Made by a program: the position numbers and the translations under genes. Shown one piece after another: positions 33,973 through 42,915 of a stretch of 64,000 bases of DNA. The notes under the pieces are model-generated. The model saw only the letters and a program-made list of their open reading frames with translations. It was not told the DNA's origin and did no database searches. Source of the DNA: RGIG7332 sp045580305 (GTDB lineage Bacteria; Bacillota; Clostridia; Oscillospirales; JAAYXM01). Within the stretch, counting starts at the first letter, position 1. Each line of letters opens with the position of its first letter. The stretch lies in NCBI GenBank assembly GCA_045580305.1, contig JAZNNQ010000001.1, forward strand, positions 62,001 to 126,000. The letters run 5' to 3'.

Positions 33973-35070
33973 ATGAAAAATGCAAATCGAATTGTTGCGG
34001 GAATATTCATTTTATTTCTGTTTGGCTCCCTTTTGGTAAACTTGATTTTACCCGACACTTTGTATTCAGAAAGTGAGAAGCGCGAGCTACAGCAAATGCC
34101 TGACTTTACCGTTAACAGTGTAATGTCGGGTGAGTTTACAAGTAAGTTTGATAAATATGCAAGTGATCAGTTCTTTGCCCGCGACTCTTGGGTTTTAGCC
34201 AAGGGCTTATCACAATATTTCATAGGACAGAGAAAATTAAACGGCGTCTATATAACCGATAACGCCTACATTCGCGAACTTACCGTTAACGAGGAGCGTC
34301 TCAATAACAATTTGGATGCTATTGCTTCATTGGCAGAAAAAAGCAATATTCCGGTAACCCTTCTGGTGGCGCCCGAGGCATCCACTATTTATGAGGACAA
34401 GCTACCGTTAGGCGAGATGAGCAAAGAAAAATTTGTTTTAGAAAAGGTATATGAGAAGCTGGGCGGTAAGGTAAATGTGGTTTATCCTAAAGACACACTG
34501 CTTGAGCATCGCGATGAATATATCTATTTCAGAGGCGATCATCACTGGACAATGCGCGGTGCACTCTATGCTTACAATGCGCTCCGCGGCAGGGAAGAAA
34601 GATATGAGTTCACCACGATCGCGGATGATTTTAAAGGCACTATGGTGACAAAAGCGGGCGTGAAATTACCGTGGATATCATTGGATAAAATTGATGTACC
34701 CGTCGGAATATCAAATGACAACTTTGCCATATCTGTTAACCGCGGCGGTGCAGATGAAGACGGAGAGATGTACTATCCCGAGTTCTTGCAGGAATTTGAT
34801 AAATACCGCTTTTTCCAAGGTGGCGATCAGCCGCTTATGGCAATCGGGTCAACAGGTGAGGGTAGCGCATTGGTATTAAAAGACTCCTTTGCCAATGTAA
34901 TGCTCCCGTACTTAGCGAAGGATCGCAAGACCACCTATGTAGCGGATACACGCTATAACCGCCAAAGTCAGGCGGAATATGCAAAGGCTATGGGTGTAGA
35001 TGAGATAATTTTGATATATTCACCCGATAGTCTTTCCAATGAATTCAGTTTAGTCAACTTAGGAAATTAA
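33973..35070 (+). CDS. DHHW family protein (AlgX/AlgJ-like acetyltransferase)
   Basis: A 365-aa protein with one N-terminal membrane anchor (residues about 8-27) and an extracytoplasmic SGNH-like domain. GDHHWTMRGA near residue 194 is the DHHW signature holding the catalytic Asp-His. LLVAPEASTIYEDKLP is the other family landmark, and VLKDSFANVMLPYLA holds the likely nucleophilic serine. It should take acetyl groups from the MBOAT protein and transfer them to a surface glycan. It begins 14 nt after the MBOAT gene and is followed by a terminator. Confidence 0.9.
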   Translation: MKNANRIVAGIFILFLFGSLLVNLILPDTLYSESEKRELQQMPDFTVNSVMSGEFTSKFDKYASDQFFARDSWVLAKGLSQYFIGQRKLNGVYITDNAYIRELTVNEERLNNNLDAIASLAEKSNIPVTLLVAPEASTIYEDKLPLGEMSKEKFVLEKVYEKLGGKVNVVYPKDTLLEHRDEYIYFRGDHHWTMRGALYAYNALRGREERYEFTTIADDFKGTMVTKAGVKLPWISLDKIDVPVGISNDNFAISVNRGGADEDGEMYYPEFLQEFDKYRFFQGGDQPLMAIGSTGEGSALVLKDSFANVMLPYLAKDRKTTYVADTRYNRQSQAEYAKAMGVDEIILIYSPDSLSNEFSLVNLGN

Positions 35071-35072
35071 AA

Positions 35073-35100
35073 AAACACCGTGTCAAAAGACACGGTGTTT
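35073..35100. terminator. Bidirectional terminator between the DHHW gene and gap
   Basis: A perfect 12-bp stem, AAACACCGTGTC / GACACGGTGTTT with AAAA loop, flanked by A and T runs. It serves converging genes. Confidence 0.92.
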
Positions 35101-35118
35101 TTATTTACAAGTTTAATC

Positions 35119-36129
35119 TTACTTGTGGTCAACAGAGTACATGTGCTTGATAAGCTCAAGAACCTTGTTGGAGTAACCGATCTCGTTGTCGTACCAAGAT
35201 ACAACCTTAACGAAGGTATCGGTAAGAGCAATACCTGCACCCTTATCGAAGATAGAGGTACGGGTGTCGCCGAGGAAGTCAGAAGATACAACAGCCTCTT
35301 CGGTGTAACCGAGGATACCCTTGAGTTCGCCCTCGCTTGCAGCCTTCATAGCAGCACAGATCTCATCGTACTTAGCCGGCTTTGCAAGGTTAACTGTAAG
35401 GTCAACAACGGAAACATCAAGAGTCGGAACACGCATGGACATACCGGTAAGCTTACCGTTAAGAGACGGGATAACCTTACCTACTGCCTTAGCAGCACCA
35501 GTAGAAGAGGGGATGATGTTACCGCTTGCAGCACGGCCACCACGCCAGTCCTTAAGGGACGGACCGTCAACGGTCTTCTGGGTAGCAGTAGCAGAGTGAA
35601 CGGTAGTCATAAGACCATCGGTAATGCCCCAGTTGTCGTGGAGAACCTTAGCGATAGGTGCAAGACAGTTAGTAGTACAAGATGCGTTAGAAACGAAATC
35701 CATATCAGTGGTGTAGCAGTTGTGGTTAACACCCATAACGAACATGGGGGTGTCGTCCTTGGAAGGAGCAGACATAACAACCTTCTTAGCACCAGCCTTT
35801 AAGTGGCCTTCAGCCTTGTCCTTGCTGAGGAAGAGACCGGTGGACTCTACAACATACTCAGCACCGAGCTTAGCCCAGGGAAGATTTGCGGGATCGCGCT
35901 CAGCAGAGATCGGAATCTCCTTACCGTTAACGATGATGGAGTTCTCGGTAGACTCAACAGTGCCCTCGAAGTGACCATGCATTGTGTCGTACTTAAGCAT
36001 GTAAGCTAAGTAATCTGCGGGACATAAGTCGTTGATGCCTACAATCTCGATTTCAGGATGGTTAACGCTTGCGCGGAAAACCATACCGCCGATACGGCCA
36101 AAACCATTGATACCAACTTTGATACTCAT
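35119..36129 (-). CDS. gap: Glyceraldehyde-3-phosphate dehydrogenase, type I
   Basis: Glycolytic NAD-dependent enzyme of 336 aa. KVGINGFGRIGGMVFRAS is the Rossmann loop, SNASCTTNCLAP holds the catalytic Cys near residue 152, and WYDNEIGYSNKVL the C-terminal signature. ATG 36129 has GGAGG upstream; the frame extends to 36186 without a site. It is monocistronic with its own promoter and a terminator. The usual pgk is not adjacent. Confidence 0.97.
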   Translation of the reverse strand: MSIKVGINGFGRIGGMVFRASVNHPEIEIVGINDLCPADYLAYMLKYDTMHGHFEGTVESTENSIIVNGKEIPISAERDPANLPWAKLGAEYVVESTGLFLSKDKAEGHLKAGAKKVVMSAPSKDDTPMFVMGVNHNCYTTDMDFVSNASCTTNCLAPIAKVLHDNWGITDGLMTTVHSATATQKTVDGPSLKDWRGGRAASGNIIPSSTGAAKAVGKVIPSLNGKLTGMSMRVPTLDVSVVDLTVNLAKPAKYDEICAAMKAASEGELKGILGYTEEAVVSSDFLGDTRTSIFDKGAGIALTDTFVKVVSWYDNEIGYSNKVLELIKHMYSVDHK

Positions 36130-36174
36130 TTTTGTTTTCCTCCTGTTTTTTATATAACTTTGCAGTCTGAAAAT

Positions 36175-36203
36175 AGTATATACCAAAACTTTCTATCTTA
36201 CAA
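36175..36203 (-). promoter_or_regulatory. Sigma-A promoter for gap
   Basis: On the minus strand TTGTAA (36203-36198), 17 bp, TATACT (36180-36175), 45 bp before the ATG. Confidence 0.72.
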
Positions 36204-36246
36204 GTACTTTTTTGCAAAAAAATTCCTGTATCATTACCATATATTA

Positions 36247-36275
36247 TTGTGCGATTTACCAAAATAATGTATAAT
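36247..36275 (+). promoter_or_regulatory. Sigma-A promoter for the kinase-like gene
   Basis: TTGTGC, 17 bp, TATAAT, 26 bp before the ATG at 36302. It is divergent from the gap promoter. Confidence 0.68.
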
Positions 36276-36301
36276 ACAAAAGAAAAGGGGGCGTTGGTAA
36301 T

Positions 36302-37321
36302 ATGCTTCGCGAATTAATGCGCCAGTTTGTTAATATATGTGACAAGGCGGGCGACGGCTTTATAGTACTTGTTGGCAACACTGAACACTATATGAACGCC
36401 ACCGCACGGGAATTGTTTGATGATAAAGTTCCGGCTGCCATTCAAAATGATAATAGAAGCAGTATTGATAGCATACACATTTCCGAGCAAATATACGATG
36501 TAAGAAAGATAGTTGTAGATGATACTACATTCGTGTTCGTGCATAAGCAAAGCGATGACGAAAACACTATCAAAAATATGGTGTTCAAAGCCAAGGTGAT
36601 TGTGGCAATATCCGAATATAAAAAGAACGCTTACAGTAATGCTTATCTGGCGTTGGAGCACATGAAGGTAGGGGACGAGCGCTATATGCGTATTATTAAA
36701 ACCACGCTGGACAGTGCGGTGAATATCGATAATGCTATTTGCGGAATAGCGAACAGTATGTGTAATAAAAGTCAAAGAATAACCAATTGCAATATTATTG
36801 CAATGCTGGAAAATGTTGAAACCAACACAAATATCACATTGGACACAACGAAGGTAAAACTTGCGGGGCTTCCGACTAATCTTATTGCACAATGCGAATC
36901 ATTCGCACTGGAAACTGCGGTCTACAGTGTAATTTCAGCCTTTTCGCATATTAACAGAGCGGAATATGTGGAAATATCCGTTTTACGCGCCAATGATCAA
37001 ACAATGATAGTGCTGAAGGGTAAAAACATAGTATGGGCAGACGAACACAAGGACTTTGTATACGGACGGCGCGAAGATAACCTGCTTGAGGATATCTACA
37101 AATATGGCTACGAACTGCTTTATGCCAATAGTCTTATGGAAAGACAAAAAGGCGAACTGTTTATAAAAACTGAGCAGGACAGCACATCGGTAATATTGAC
37201 ACTACCGAAGGAAAAAGAGGTCGAGGATCTCTTAATAATGCAAAACAAAACCGAAAAATACGCCGATATTAAAACCGCGGAAGCGGCACTCAGTGAGGCA
37301 ATTATAAGAAATGCAAAATAG
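36302..37321 (+). CDS. Histidine-kinase-like protein with degenerate ATPase domain
   Basis: A 339-aa soluble protein without signal or membrane helix. Residues about 10-85 look PAS-like (GDGFIVLVGNTEHYMNATARELF). Residues about 95-165 are helical with one histidine (YLALEHMKVGDERYM) where a dimerisation domain would lie. Residues about 190-310 resemble a GHKL ATPase: the end, MERQKGELFIKTEQDSTSVILTLP, matches the final strand pair of sensor kinases. However the N-box asparagines are replaced (ETAVYSVISAFSHIN) and the glycine-rich G boxes are lost. It is therefore likely an inactive, scaffold-type relative. No response regulator is adjacent. GGGGGCG lies upstream of the ATG. Confidence 0.7.
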   Translation: MLRELMRQFVNICDKAGDGFIVLVGNTEHYMNATARELFDDKVPAAIQNDNRSSIDSIHISEQIYDVRKIVVDDTTFVFVHKQSDDENTIKNMVFKAKVIVAISEYKKNAYSNAYLALEHMKVGDERYMRIIKTTLDSAVNIDNAICGIANSMCNKSQRITNCNIIAMLENVETNTNITLDTTKVKLAGLPTNLIAQCESFALETAVYSVISAFSHINRAEYVEISVLRANDQTMIVLKGKNIVWADEHKDFVYGRREDNLLEDIYKYGYELLYANSLMERQKGELFIKTEQDSTSVILTLPKEKEVEDLLIMQNKTEKYADIKTAEAALSEAIIRNAK

Positions 37322-37344
37322 GTGGTCTGTTGACCACCTATTTT
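37315..37344. terminator. Bidirectional terminator overlapping two gene ends
   Basis: A perfect 13-bp stem, AAAATAGGTGGTC / GACCACCTATTTT with TGTT loop. It includes the stop codon of the kinase-like gene and the last codons of tatD on the other strand. Confidence 0.88.
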
Positions 37345-38099
37345 ATATTGAAAAATTTACTCGCATTGTCAAATGTAGCTTTTGCAACATCTTCGACCGT
37401 GAGGCCTTTGATTTCAGCAATCTTCTCGGCAACCAAGGGGACAAAGCCGGGGAAATTGCGCTTACTGCGATTTGGCACCGGTGCAAGGTATGGACAGTCG
37501 GTTTCTATGAAAATTCTATCCATAGGCAGCCATTCTAAAACCGCGGGTGCAACCCGCGCGTTGGAGTAAGTGATTGCGCCGGTGAAAGACAGATAGAATC
37601 CAAGTTCTACCAGGATCTTAGCGTATTCAAGACTTCCTGAATAGCAATGATAAACAACCTTCAAGTCGGTAAAATCGCGAAGAATATTAAGACATTCCTC
37701 GTGAGCATCTCTGTCATGAATAATTACCGGTAAATTAAGCTCTCTTGCCAATTCGAGTTGCTCGCGAAAGCGTACACGCTGGATATCACGCGGTGAGTGG
37801 TCGCGGTAAAAATCCAGACCGATCTCACCAATTGCCTTGATTTTATCGTGCTTTGACAGTTCCCGTAAGGTGCCAATGTAATCTTCCGGCGCCTGATTTG
37901 CATCGTGAGGATGAATTCCCACCGCACCGTAGATAAAATCATATTTATCGCAAAGCGCGATTGTTGCTTTGGCAGAGTCAATATCACAGGATGCGTTTAA
38001 AACACGGGTAACATTATAATCCTTAAGCGATGAAATAACCTCATCGCGGTCCTTGTCAAACTGGTCGTCATTTAAGTGTGCATGAGTATCAAAAAACAT
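37338..38099 (-). CDS. tatD: TatD family metal-dependent hydrolase
   Basis: A 253-aa TIM-barrel deoxyribonuclease-like enzyme. DTHAHLND gives the first metal His pair, GAVGIHPHDAN and GEIGLDFYRDHSP the middle ligands, VIIHDRDAHEE and YHCYSGSLEYA further ligands, and IFIETDCPYLAPVP the final Asp. TatD enzymes act as 3'-5' exonucleases in DNA repair and quality control. Often adjacent to metG or rsmI, but here it is alone. Confidence 0.95.
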   Translation of the reverse strand: MFFDTHAHLNDDQFDKDRDEVISSLKDYNVTRVLNASCDIDSAKATIALCDKYDFIYGAVGIHPHDANQAPEDYIGTLRELSKHDKIKAIGEIGLDFYRDHSPRDIQRVRFREQLELARELNLPVIIHDRDAHEECLNILRDFTDLKVVYHCYSGSLEYAKILVELGFYLSFTGAITYSNARVAPAVLEWLPMDRIFIETDCPYLAPVPNRSKRNFPGFVPLVAEKIAEIKGLTVEDVAKATFDNASKFFNIK

Positions 38100-38148
38100 A
38101 ATAATTCCTCCTGCATAAAATTATATCATACTTTTTTTGGAAATGCTA

Positions 38149-38177
38149 TTGACTTTTAAAAAAATCGGGTATAAACT
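38149..38177 (+). promoter_or_regulatory. Putative sigma-A promoter for the MATE gene leader
   Basis: TTGACT, 17 bp, TAAACT. Transcription would start near 38184, giving a leader of about 135 nt before the MATE start. Confidence 0.6.
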
Positions 38178-38243
38178 GTAGGCGAAATCAGACGCGGATG
38201 TGATGCTCTGTGAATGGTAAACAAACTGAAATTTAAAGAAAAA

Positions 38244-38290
38244 GGCGACATGCATACCCAAAATCGGGTATGTGTGTCGCCTATTGTTTT
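38244..38290 (+). terminator. Leader hairpin (possible attenuator) before the MATE gene
   Basis: GGCGACA-TGCATACCC pairs with GGGTATGTGTGTCGCC, followed by TATTGTTTTTG. It lies between the predicted promoter and the ribosome site of the MATE gene, with no other gene to terminate on this strand, so it probably acts as a conditional terminator. Confidence 0.68.
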
Positions 38291-38320
38291 TGCATGGGAA
38301 AATCCGGGAGGGAAATGGAA

Positions 38321-39637
38321 ATGAATAAAAAAATTATTAAACTGCTGTTGCCGGCTTTAATTGAAATACTCTCTACATCTTTTCTTGGTATTATAAACGG
38401 AATTCTGGTAAGTCACATAAGCGAGGAAGCAATGAGCGCCGTGAGTATTGTTGACACGATGAATTCGGTTGTTGTAACACTCTTTATGTCGGTCACAACG
38501 GGCGCCTCGGTAAAAGTAGCGCAATATCTTGGCAGTAAGCGTTATGAGGATGCAAGCAAGGCGGCGGAACAATCTATACTTTTAGCATTGATTATCAGTG
38601 CTGCTGTTGCCGGCTTTGTAGTTATTTTTGGTGAGTACATATTGGATTTTCTCTTTGGCAAAACTACCGAGTCTCTCCGAGGAATGGCGCGTATCCATAT
38701 GATAATAAGTTCAATTTCATATATCCCATATTCAATTTATGTAACCGGACTTAGTATATTCCGTGGCGCAGGAGACTTTAAACAAAGCCTTGTTCTAAGT
38801 CTGTCCATAAACGGGCTACATGTATTGCTTTCAGCAATTCTGATTTTTGCGCTGAAATTGGATGTGGCATCTATAGGAATTTCGCTTATTATTACTCGCA
38901 CGATCTTTGCGTATGTAAGCAATCGTATGCTACGACGCGGTACAGAACACATAAAGGTGAGCAGACTCTTTTGCAAAATCGACAAAGAAATCGCTTCTGC
39001 TGTAATGAAAATCAGCATTCCTGCGTGTCTTGATACTTTTGTCAATCAGGGTGGTAGAGTAGCAGTGCAAGTGTTCGTTGCTGCCGGTGGAACAGTAGCA
39101 CTTGCGGCAAATGCCATAGCACTTAATTTGTCAAATTTTCTTATGGTTCCTGCAACAGCAATGCTTCACATTTGCACTTCGATTATTGCAGAAAAATTCG
39201 GTGCTAACGATATGCGGGAAACACGACAAGTAATGTGGAAGATGACATTTTTAGCCTCGCTTCTCGAACTGGCACTTTGTGTGCCGTGTTATTTCTTGCT
39301 CGACGGCCTTATCGGATTATATGACCCTTCAATGGCGGTTGCTTCACAGACACGAGATCTGATACTGCTTGCACTTATCGGCTATCCCACGCTTTACAGT
39401 TTAGGTTTTGTGACAACAGCTTGCCTTAGAGCGGTAGGTGATATAAAGTTCACCACCGCGGTTTCAATGGGTAGTATGTGGTTTGCTCGAGTTTTATGTG
39501 GATGGCTCCTTGCTATTTACTTCGATATGGGTGTAATGGGCGTTTGGTACACAATGATACTGGACTGGATAGTGCGCGGTGTGTTTTATGGTGCGCGAAT
39601 ATTATCACATAAGTGGGAGCGGCTTGACCGCATATAA
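38321..39637 (+). CDS. MATE family efflux transporter
   Basis: A 438-aa polytopic protein with about twelve membrane helices in two MatE halves. The first half begins LLLPALIEILSTSFLGIING and has GASVKVAQYLGSKRYEDA; the second has SIPACLDTFVNQGGRVAVQVF and the repeat landmark IAEKFGANDMRETRQVMWK. It should export cationic or polar compounds by Na+ or H+ antiport. ATG 38321 has GGGAGGG 8 nt upstream; ATG 38315 is too close. The substrate is unknown. A leader hairpin upstream hints at ligand- or stress-responsive expression. Confidence 0.9.
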   Translation: MNKKIIKLLLPALIEILSTSFLGIINGILVSHISEEAMSAVSIVDTMNSVVVTLFMSVTTGASVKVAQYLGSKRYEDASKAAEQSILLALIISAAVAGFVVIFGEYILDFLFGKTTESLRGMARIHMIISSISYIPYSIYVTGLSIFRGAGDFKQSLVLSLSINGLHVLLSAILIFALKLDVASIGISLIITRTIFAYVSNRMLRRGTEHIKVSRLFCKIDKEIASAVMKISIPACLDTFVNQGGRVAVQVFVAAGGTVALAANAIALNLSNFLMVPATAMLHICTSIIAEKFGANDMRETRQVMWKMTFLASLLELALCVPCYFLLDGLIGLYDPSMAVASQTRDLILLALIGYPTLYSLGFVTTACLRAVGDIKFTTAVSMGSMWFARVLCGWLLAIYFDMGVMGVWYTMILDWIVRGVFYGARILSHKWERLDRI

Positions 39638-39642
39638 ATCCC

Positions 39643-39671
39643 TTGACTTTTATGCCAATATATTATAAAAT
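39643..39671 (+). promoter_or_regulatory. Sigma-A promoter for hisS-aspS
   Basis: TTGACT, 17 bp, TAAAAT, starting 5 bp after the MATE stop codon. A hairpin terminator lies between it and hisS. Confidence 0.65.
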
Positions 39672-39699
39672 CTTACTTATATAATAAATATATAAGTTG

Positions 39700-39735
39700 C
39701 ACCCTTGCGCCTTCAGCGGGGCAAGGGTGTTTTTT
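39700..39735 (+). terminator. Terminator/attenuator in the hisS leader
   Basis: CACCCTTGC (39700-39708) pairs with GCAAGGGTG (39721-39729), followed by TTTTTT. It could end MATE transcription, but it lies downstream of the predicted hisS promoter, so hisS transcripts must read through it. Confidence 0.82.
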
Positions 39736-39769
39736 GTGCAAATCTTTAATTCAAAAGGCAGGGTAAATT

Positions 39770-41041
39770 ATGGAGAAAATTACAGCACCCAGAGGTACAA
39801 AAGATGTCCTTCCCGAGGAGTCCTACCGCTGGCATTATTTAGAGGCAAAGCTTCGCGATGTTGCGCGTCGCTCGGGCTTTTCTGAAATTCGATTTCCTAC
39901 TTTTGAGGATATAAACCTCTTCAATCGCGGCGTGGGTGACACCACCGATGTTGTGCAGAAAGAAATGTACGACTTTATCGACAAAGGCGGCCGCCATATA
40001 GCGCTCCGTCCCGAGGGTACCGCATCTGTTGTCCGTTCGGTTATCGAAAACGGTCTTTATGCAAAGGGACTTCCTATCAAGGTTTATTATATTGCGCCTA
40101 ACTTCCGTTATGAGAAGCCTCAGGCTGGTCGTCTCCGCGAGCATCACCAGTTTGGTATTGAATGCTTTGGCAGTTACGATGCCGGTGCTGATGCTGAGGT
40201 TATAGGTGTTGCTGACCGTATGCTTCGTGAACTGGGCATACGCGATGTGTCTTTGCACATTAACTCCTGTGGCTGTCCCAAGTGCCGCCCAAACTATCAC
40301 GCGGCGCTGAAGGCATATTTTAAGGCTCGTGAAGAGGAACTTTGTCCTACCTGTAAAGACAGACTTGAGCGCAATCCTATGCGAATTCTTGACTGTAAGA
40401 GTCCTGTCTGCAAGGAAATTGCAAAGGATGCGCCGGTTATTTCCGATTACTGGTGTGAGGACTGTGTAGCACATTTTGAAAAACTCAAAGCACATCTTGA
40501 TAACTGTGAAATCAAGTATGTGGTAGACCCGAGAATTGTTCGCGGTCTTGACTATTATACTAACACCGTATTTGAATTTATTGTTGACTGTATCGGCGCT
40601 CAGTCCACCATTTGCGGCGGCGGCAGATACAACGGTCTTGTTGAAACCTTAGGTGGTCCGGCTACTGCGGGTCTCGGCTTTGGCTCCGGCCTTGAAAGAC
40701 TGCTTCTAACAATGGAAGCGCAGGGCATTGAGATACCCAACCCTGATGTGCCGGATATTTTCATTGCGGCAATGGGTGAGACTGCTGATATGTTTGCTGC
40801 GCGTCTTGTCAGCGACCTTCGTGAGGAAGGCTATGCGGCAGAGCGTGATACATTGGCCCGTTCCCTTAAAGCGCAGATGAAATATGCCGACAAGATCGGC
40901 GCGCGTGCAAGTATTGTTATCGGTGATGACGAGCTTGCGAATAAAAAGGTAACCGTTAAGAATATGAAAACAGGCGACAGGGTAGAGGCTGAACTTTCAC
41001 TTGTAGGCATTGCCACCGCTCTGGCGAATATGGAGGAATAG
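39770..41041 (+). CDS. hisS: Histidine--tRNA ligase
   Basis: Class II synthetase of 423 aa. APRGTKDVLPEES is the N-terminal signature, then ALRPEGTASVVRS, motif 2 FRYEKPQAGRLREHHQFG, the histidine loop RGLDYYTNTVFEF and motif 3 GLGFGSGLERLLL. The anticodon-binding domain is complete. A cysteine-rich insertion (CGCPKCRPNYH, CPTCKDRLERNPMRILDCK, CEDC) is seen, as in many Firmicute enzymes. aspS starts 3 nt after the stop, the usual pairing. Confidence 0.98.
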   Translation: MEKITAPRGTKDVLPEESYRWHYLEAKLRDVARRSGFSEIRFPTFEDINLFNRGVGDTTDVVQKEMYDFIDKGGRHIALRPEGTASVVRSVIENGLYAKGLPIKVYYIAPNFRYEKPQAGRLREHHQFGIECFGSYDAGADAEVIGVADRMLRELGIRDVSLHINSCGCPKCRPNYHAALKAYFKAREEELCPTCKDRLERNPMRILDCKSPVCKEIAKDAPVISDYWCEDCVAHFEKLKAHLDNCEIKYVVDPRIVRGLDYYTNTVFEFIVDCIGAQSTICGGGRYNGLVETLGGPATAGLGFGSGLERLLLTMEAQGIEIPNPDVPDIFIAAMGETADMFAARLVSDLREEGYAAERDTLARSLKAQMKYADKIGARASIVIGDDELANKKVTVKNMKTGDRVEAELSLVGIATALANMEE

Positions 41042-41044
41042 GAT

Positions 41045-42838
41045 ATGGAAAACATTAAAGGTATGAAGAGGACTCGCTATTGTGGCGAGTATCGTCCTGA
41101 GCATATAGGCGAGAAGGCAACTGTTTTCGGCTGGGTACAGCGTATGCGTAACCTTGGCGGACTTATTTTCGTTGACCTTCGCGATCGTAGTGGCATTGTA
41201 CAGTGCACCTTTGATGAAGCTATTCATAAAGAACTTTTTGATAAGGCGTTTACTGTAAGAAGTGAGTTTGTTCTTGCTATTTCCGGCACCGTAAGAAGCC
41301 GTGGTGAGGGCGCAATTAACGACAAAATACCTACCGGCGGTGTTGAGATTTTAGCAGATGAACTTCGCATTTTATCAAAGGCTAATACAACGCCCTTTGA
41401 AATCGTTGAAGACAGCGATGTTAACGATGTGCTTCGCCTTAAATACCGTTATCTCGACCTTCGCCGGCCGGATATGCAGCGAACCATTGCTCTCCGTCAC
41501 AGAATTGCTAAGATCGCTCGTGACTACTACGATGAAAACGGCTTCTATGAAATCGAAACTCCGATTCTTACCAAGTCAACACCTGAGGGTGCCCGTGACT
41601 ATCTTGTGCCGTCCCGTGTACATCCGGGTAAGTTCTATGCACTTCCTCAGTCTCCCCAGCAGTATAAGCAGCTTTTAATGCTCTCCGGATTTGACAGATA
41701 CATCCAGATTACCCGCTGCTTCCGTGATGAGGACCTTCGTGCTGACCGTCAGCCCGAGTTTACCCAGATAGACTTGGAGATGTCCTTTGTTGATGTTGAT
41801 GATGTAATTGAAGTAAATGAAGGCTTTATTGCCCGCTTATTTAAGGATATCCACGGTATAGAACTCGAAAGACCGTTTATGCGTATGCCCTATGCTGAGG
41901 CTATGGATCGTTTCGGATCTGATAAGCCGGATTTACGCTTTGGCTACGAGCTCAAGAATATTTCCGATATTGTTAAGGATACCGAGTTCAAGGTATTCTC
42001 CGGTGCTATTGAAGCGGGCGGTAGTGTTCGCCTTATAAATATTAATAACGGCGGCGCTACCTTTAAGCGTAAAGAGATCGATGCTCTCGGCGAGTTTGTT
42101 AAGACCTACCGTGCAAAAGGTCTCGCATGGATGAAGTTTACCGACGGTGAAATGACCTCGTCCTTTGCTAAGTTCTTATCTGATGCTGAAATTGCAGCAA
42201 TTAAAGAGCGTGCTGAGGCAGGGGACAATGACCTTATCCTTGTTGTAGCCGACGCTAAGGACGATGTTGTGTTTGCATCCCTCGGTGCACTCCGCTGCGA
42301 GTGTGCAAAGAGAATGGATGCAATCAAGAAAGACGATTATAAGATCCTCTGGGTTACTGATTTCCCGCTTCTCGAGTACGATGAGGAAGAGGACAGATAT
42401 GTTGCAAAGCATCATCCCTTTACTTCACCTCGTGATGAGGATATTGAGCTTCTTGATACTCACCCTGAGCAGGTATGTGCCAAGGCATATGATATCGTAA
42501 TCAATGGCTCTGAGGCAGGCGGCGGCTCTATCCGTATCCATGACAGTGCACTCCAGGCTAAAATGTTTAAGGCTCTCGGATTTACCGAGGAGAAGGCAAA
42601 TGAACAGTTTGGTCACCTTATTGAGGCGTTCTCATACGGTGCACCGCCTCACGGTGGTCTTGCATTCGGACTGGACCGTCTTGTTATGCTTCTCTCGGGT
42701 CGTGAATCCATTCGTGATGTAATCGCGTTCCCCAAGGTACAGAACGCGTCCGAACTTATGATGGCATCTCCTGATGTTGTTGACGAAAAACAGCTTAAAG
42801 AACTTCATATTGCTCTGGATTTGCCTGAGAAGGAATAG
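41045..42838 (+). CDS. aspS: Aspartate--tRNA ligase
   Basis: Class IIb synthetase of 597 aa, the bacterial length that includes the GAD insertion domain (residues about 290-410). The N-terminal OB fold reads TVFGWVQRMRNLGGLIFVDLRDRSG. Motif 2 is RCFRDEDLRADRQPEFTQID and motif 3 is PPHGGLAFGLDRLVMLLSG. Whether it also charges tRNA-Asn cannot be told here. Translated just after hisS. Confidence 0.98.
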   Translation: MENIKGMKRTRYCGEYRPEHIGEKATVFGWVQRMRNLGGLIFVDLRDRSGIVQCTFDEAIHKELFDKAFTVRSEFVLAISGTVRSRGEGAINDKIPTGGVEILADELRILSKANTTPFEIVEDSDVNDVLRLKYRYLDLRRPDMQRTIALRHRIAKIARDYYDENGFYEIETPILTKSTPEGARDYLVPSRVHPGKFYALPQSPQQYKQLLMLSGFDRYIQITRCFRDEDLRADRQPEFTQIDLEMSFVDVDDVIEVNEGFIARLFKDIHGIELERPFMRMPYAEAMDRFGSDKPDLRFGYELKNISDIVKDTEFKVFSGAIEAGGSVRLININNGGATFKRKEIDALGEFVKTYRAKGLAWMKFTDGEMTSSFAKFLSDAEIAAIKERAEAGDNDLILVVADAKDDVVFASLGALRCECAKRMDAIKKDDYKILWVTDFPLLEYDEEEDRYVAKHHPFTSPRDEDIELLDTHPEQVCAKAYDIVINGSEAGGGSIRIHDSALQAKMFKALGFTEEKANEQFGHLIEAFSYGAPPHGGLAFGLDRLVMLLSGRESIRDVIAFPKVQNASELMMASPDVVDEKQLKELHIALDLPEKE

Positions 42839-42915
42839 AATTTTACAAAATAGTAACATTTGATGCTGCTAATGATGATACAATTAATTAAAGCATCTGC
42901 AAGGAGGTAGGAAAT

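Noticed and set aside
35080..35802. Plus-strand open frame of 240 codons opposite gap
   Set aside because: Antisense to a highly conserved gene with strong codon bias, which often leaves the opposite strand open.
39672..39769. T-box leader before hisS
   Set aside because: The leader is under 100 nt and no T-box sequence or specifier stem is visible; likewise none upstream of alaS or aspS.
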